DNA of 64,000 nucleotides from Arctopsyche grandis (lineage: Eukaryota > Arthropoda > Insecta > Trichoptera > Hydropsychidae). Positions 58,181 to 64,000 of this stretch are shown here, one piece after another (the first letter of the stretch is position 1; each line of letters opens with the position of its first letter). Under the pieces are notes generated by a model that did no database searches, was not told where the DNA came from, and saw only the letters and a list, made by a program, of their open reading frames with translations. The stretch spans positions 20,786,986 to 20,850,985 of the forward strand of contig NC_135355.1 in assembly GCF_051622035.1 (NCBI RefSeq). Reading direction: 5' to 3'. The position numbers and the translations under genes were made by a program.

Positions 58181-58634
58181 TTAGATTTGGGGGTTTTGTG
58201 ACTCCAAATCGATCGTTTCTCTATCAGAGTTTGCCAATTTTATCTGATCATTGCTGAAACGGTTCCTGAAAATTGGTATTAGATCTAATCATGTTGTCAC
58301 AAAAATCTGCCTGTGTATAATTTGTAATAATTATACACAGTAATCTGAAATCTATAGATATCTCTATAGACATCTCTATAATTTCGTATTTATTATATGT
58401 ATAAAAATTGTATACAAAAAAAAAAAATCAAAAAATAATCCATAGATGTCTCTATGATTATTATTTCTGATTAATTGTTATATGCTATATATTCTGATTG
58501 TATATGTATGTATTACTGTATTTCTGATTTCTGATTGTTTATGTATTCTGTATTTCGTTAACGTACACCCGTCGCATTGGAGAAAATCTGTAATGGCGAG
58601 TGTATATTGATTTGTAACAATAAAATAAAATAAA

Positions 58635-58638
<4 letters not shown>
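58105..58638 (+). mobile_element. tRNA-derived SINE
   Basis: Head with RNA polymerase III boxes: box A TGGCTTAGTGGTAG and box B GGTTCGAGTCC, in a 76-base unit closed by complementary ends CCAGCAG/CTGCTGG. The body of about 400 bp (including GACGCATTGG-like GTCGCATTGGAGAAAATCTG and GTATATTGATTTGTAACAATAAA) follows, with a tail AATAAAATAAAATAAAAATA. (AT)n arrays abut both ends, hiding any target duplication. Confidence 0.8.

Positions 58639-58708
<70 letters not shown>
58639..58708. repeat. (AT)n microsatellite at the SINE tail
   Basis: 70 bp of alternating AT continuing from the A-rich SINE tail, then straight into the Tc1-like relic. Confidence 0.97.
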
Positions 58709-58710
<2 letters not shown>

Positions 58711-58729
58711 TTGGGCAGGATGGGATGTG

Positions 58730-59364
58730 CATGATTCGTCGGAAAGTTGGCGAAAGATTCCACACGGAATGCATTTCTCCGGTCGTTGCGCATTTACCCC
58801 ATTTAATGGTTTAAGGGTGTATGAACGCATATGGTTTAGGATCCCTGACAATTATTGAGGTAATAATGAATGCAGAAAAGTACAAAAGCGTGCTTTTAAA
58901 TCTTGTAATTCCAATGATCGAGAAAATAACGCAACATTCAAAAATCCGATTTATTCCGATTAAGTGATTCTGCAACATGTCATCGCGCTTTAGCAGAGAG
59001 TCAAGTTTCGACTTTTTTTGCCTAAATCTTTTACTAAATGATTAATAATATCCTTTATCACATACAGATCACAAAATTTAAGAATATACTGAGCATCGAA
59101 TCATTAGAATGGCCGGGAAACAATCATGATCTGAATCCGATCGAAAACCTATGGGTTATTTTAACGAGAAAATTGGCAAAACGACGTGCATCAAATATCA
59201 TAGAATTGCTTAAAAATATAACCGAAACTTGGGAGGATGATATTACGATGGAATGTTTAATTTCACTGTACGAAATCAACGCATATTGGCGATTATTCAA
59301 AATCGGCAGTACGAAATATTTAAATATAATAAGTAAAGGCCGGATAACCAAGGTGCCGTCTTGA
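58730..59364 (+). pseudogene. Tc1/mariner-like transposase relic
   Basis: Pieces in order but in changing frames: FHTECISPVVAHLPH, GCMNAYGLGSLTIIE, MNAEKYKSVLLNLVIPMIEK, DSATCHRALAESQVSTFF (containing the second catalytic Asp), then an open stretch 59038-59364 with LEWPGNNHDLNPIENLW, the block carrying the catalytic acidic residue. Several frameshifts; the N-terminal DNA-binding part is absent. Confidence 0.82.
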
Positions 59365-59470
59365 AAAAAACGAACCCAGAGGGTGCTGTGTATTGTTCAT
59401 TGCATTGTTAAACTTTTTTTTTTTGGACTCTAGCTTTGTAAATAGAGCTTTCCTGGAAAAAGCACGGTGT
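59332..59470 (+). mobile_element. 3' end of the Tc1-like element
   Basis: Follows the transposase: AAGGTGCCGTCTTGAAAAAAACG, CCCAGAGGGTGCTGTGTATTG, TTCATTGCATTGTTAAAC, GGACTCTAGCTTTGTAAATAG. Shared inverted with 39805-39990 and in part with the family D MITEs. Confidence 0.75.
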
Positions 59471-59599
59471 CTAATAATAAGTATAACATTATCCAAAAGT
59501 AGTTTTATTCACAAAAGATCTTTTCAATACCTCACAAGGAATATTAGCTTTAGAAATCTAACAACAAAAATGGTGTAAGGATAGTCTGACCCTCATAAA

Positions 59600-59747
59600 T
59601 TACATAGACTCAACTTTGGCGCAAGTACCGTTAATGACCACTTTCCATTTCTGCATCCATTCCAAGAATATCCTGTTAACTGTTTCCATTTTCTTTTTGC
59701 TTAAATTGAAGTTTACTGATACACCTTCAAATCCCCATTCAAGCATT
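59600..59747 (-). CDS. Possible terminal coding exon, unassigned
   Basis: On the minus strand a frame reads MLEWGFEGVSVNFNLSKKK... to a stop at 59602-59600 after CAKVESM. A plausible acceptor (ttttcaaag) precedes it at 59748. The peptide looks protein-like (charged and aromatic residues mixed, no low complexity), but I recognise no family, and no further exons are obvious upstream to 64000. It may be a transposon remnant. Confidence 0.2.
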
Positions 59748-59974
59748 CTTTGAAAATTACAATACCGAACATAATTTAAAAAAAAATGTAAAAATAGTTG
59801 TGTGCGGCCTTTTTCTACATATGTCTCCGACTGTATGTACATATGTATATGTAAATTCACCTGTATATTATATTGTAAAGTACATATAAGTCTTACATCT
59901 ATGTATGTAAGTAAGGGGTTGAAAACGTTACAACGTTGCATGCAACTCAGCTCGTAGATATCATATTTTTTCAT

Positions 59975-61884
59975 CAGATAGGAATTTCTTTATCAGTACC
60001 TATCAAAGAAAAGTGAGATACTAGGTAAACGTGTTAGCATTTTCATTTCCACGGTGAAAGGATGCAACCGACCATTGCATCACCGGTATATTAAATCGAA
60101 ACTGTACAACGAAAGTAAAAAGGTTAAATAATAGTTGATAAAGGTAGAAAATATGCTCAAAAATTTAACCTTAATCTGTTACGTTGTATAACAAGGGAAT
60201 GCTTTAAGCGATAGCCTAATAAATAAATATGAAATTGTGTAGAAACAAAACTGAATTGAACTGAACAGCGCTGCATAAAATAACAGCATTTACATATATA
60301 AAATTATATAAATTATTTCCAAAGTTTTAAGATTAGTTTTTTCAAATTATATATTGAAGAAATCTTCACTGTTTCAGTGAAAATTACTTTTTACTTTATC
60401 TATGTTTCATACGTAGTAACAATAGATGAAGTTGTGTGACCATGCGAAAATTCGAAATCAGAATCGATCACTAATCACGTTTTCCTGATCTAGAAAAAAC
60501 GTTTGTGTGTCTGTGAATTTTGGGGATTTTTTGAACACCGTTAGCCCTATCGAACTGAAACTTAGTATCGGTTACTGAAATTCTCATCGATATGATGTAA
60601 TTTTTTTTCAAATTTTATATTTGATCGAAAATGGTACCTCAGCTTATACATACATACATAGGTGTCCTTTATTTAAGTTTTTGAATTCAATTTTCTCACG
60701 AACCGCTAACTGAATCAGACTGAAATTTTTTTACATGTACTACATAATAGAAATTATACATTTTATACCTTATATTTTTACCTCAACCGGAAGTAGTACT
60801 TTGAGGGTAGTGGAGAAGCAAATATTTAAGGTTGTAAAATTTTTTCCAGATTTTTTTTAATAAGAACTTGTTTGGGCGAAAGTGGTTGATCATGCGCACT
60901 GGAAGACTTTCGCGCCAAACTTGTCAGCAAAAACCAGTGGTAAAACCTCACGCGAATAATACACTTTTGAAACAAGCCAAAAATGTATTTACAACCAACA
61001 CGCATACATATGTTTTGACGTGAAAAAGATTGAAAACACTCGGAGAATCGACAATATTTGACACTTTTTATCGGATCTCAAAAGAGAGTGTACTTGGATA
61101 TTGTATCACGTGGATGGTAACAAATGATATTACAAATGCTACAATTATGATTTGGTGTTCAACGTCAGTTTCGTTATGTTTGTATGACGCTAGTACAAAA
61201 TTATGTTAATTTATGGCTTCATTGACACGTCCAATTTATATCACGATTAAATGCGATGTGACCAGCACACGACTTTTATGTACTCGTTATAGTTACACAG
61301 GTGTAATTTTGTGATATATTACATGTATGTATGTATGTATGTATAAGATGAATGATTTGATCCTGACAACCCTCATTTCCTATCCCATACTTTTTAAGGT
61401 CAAGGCTGAAAGGAAATGCGTATTTCAATACCTCATATAAAGTGAAAGCAAAATAAATATATTGATTTATTTTATAAGTAAGCTTAGAGAGGGATGAGAT
61501 CATGTTTTTTAATAAAAAAAATAATTTTCACACAGTAAAAATTAATATTTTTTATACTGACAACGAAATCAATGTCATATTAAATCAATTCACATCGTAA
61601 ATCAGTTCACATAGTTAGCAGCATTTTATGTTGATGATTTTTTTATGTTTATGTTTAACTTTAATAATGTTTTAAATTAAATAAATATTAAATACGCATT
61701 ATTTTATTTAAATAAGAAAAAAGTGCAAACTCATCGTATAATCATAACTAACTAGCCACTTCGAGATCAAATCGAGATTACTTACTGTTAATTACATACC
61801 CGCATTCTTTTGAACTTCCTGTCCGTTAAATTCATCCCTTTCATACTATAGTCAGCATTTACGGGTACTGAAATTGTAAATTCC
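59975..61884. other. AT-rich interval without a gene
   Basis: Contains the inverted counterpart of the 44240-44330 repeat (60540-60650) with CAACCGGAAGTAGTAC at about 60785. Nothing else recognisable. Confidence 0.5.
60540..60800 (-). repeat. Inverted copy of the CTTCCGGTT repeat end
   Basis: CTTAGTATCGGTTACTGAAA and TTCTCATCGATATGATGTAA, then ATGGTACCTC match 44240-44325 in reverse complement; ACCGGAAGTAGTACTTTGAG follows. Confidence 0.6.

Positions 61885-64000
<2,116 letters not shown>

Overview
The window is AT-rich, intron-rich animal DNA. It is almost certainly from an insect: it holds a Tweedle cuticle gene (an insect-specific family), an inebriated-type SLC6 transporter and two short peptidoglycan-recognition proteins. 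I cannot name the order or species. All exon boundaries below were read by eye from GT/AG sites, reading phase and family conservation; none comes from transcript data.

Layout. (1) 0.7-16.2 kb, + strand: an 11-exon SLC6 transporter orthologous to inebriated, 657 codons, with very long introns 1 and 2. (2) 19.3-20.1 and 24.8-25.8 kb, + strand: a tandem pair of PGRP genes with the same intron phases and the same sizes for exons 2 and 3; both have lost the catalytic zinc-ligand cysteine. (3) 26.2-32.9 kb, - strand: the tRNA ligase RtcB in six exons, 506 aa, with a nearly intact LINE lying antisense in intron 1. (4) 33.2-40 kb: a dense nest of transposable elements, including a hAT element inside a palindromic MITE, and a ~1-kb insertion inside an LTR inside a long-TIR element. 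(5) 40.5-43.5 kb, - strand: a five-exon WD40-repeat protein, about 297 aa. (6) 45.5-56.5 kb, - strand: a Tweedle gene whose first coding exon (five codons, with a TATA/Inr promoter) appears to lie 9.5 kb upstream of the rest. (7) 57-64 kb: no convincing gene; RTE fragment, tRNA-derived SINE, Tc1-like relic, very long (AT)n arrays.

Mobile DNA dominates the space between exons. There are five copies of one non-autonomous Helitron family (ends TC...CTAG with a terminal hairpin), several palindromic MITE families (some sharing a terminal motif), RTE-type LINE 3' fragments including an inverted pair 51 kb apart, a second LINE with only two visible lesions, and nine (AT)n arrays, several abutting retroelements. 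The genes are ordinary neighbours without operon logic; only the two PGRPs are plausibly related in function. I did not find a clearly new multi-gene system. The most interesting signals are the nested element architecture, the Helitron copies with GC-rich interiors, the paired non-catalytic PGRPs and the remote Tweedle first exon.
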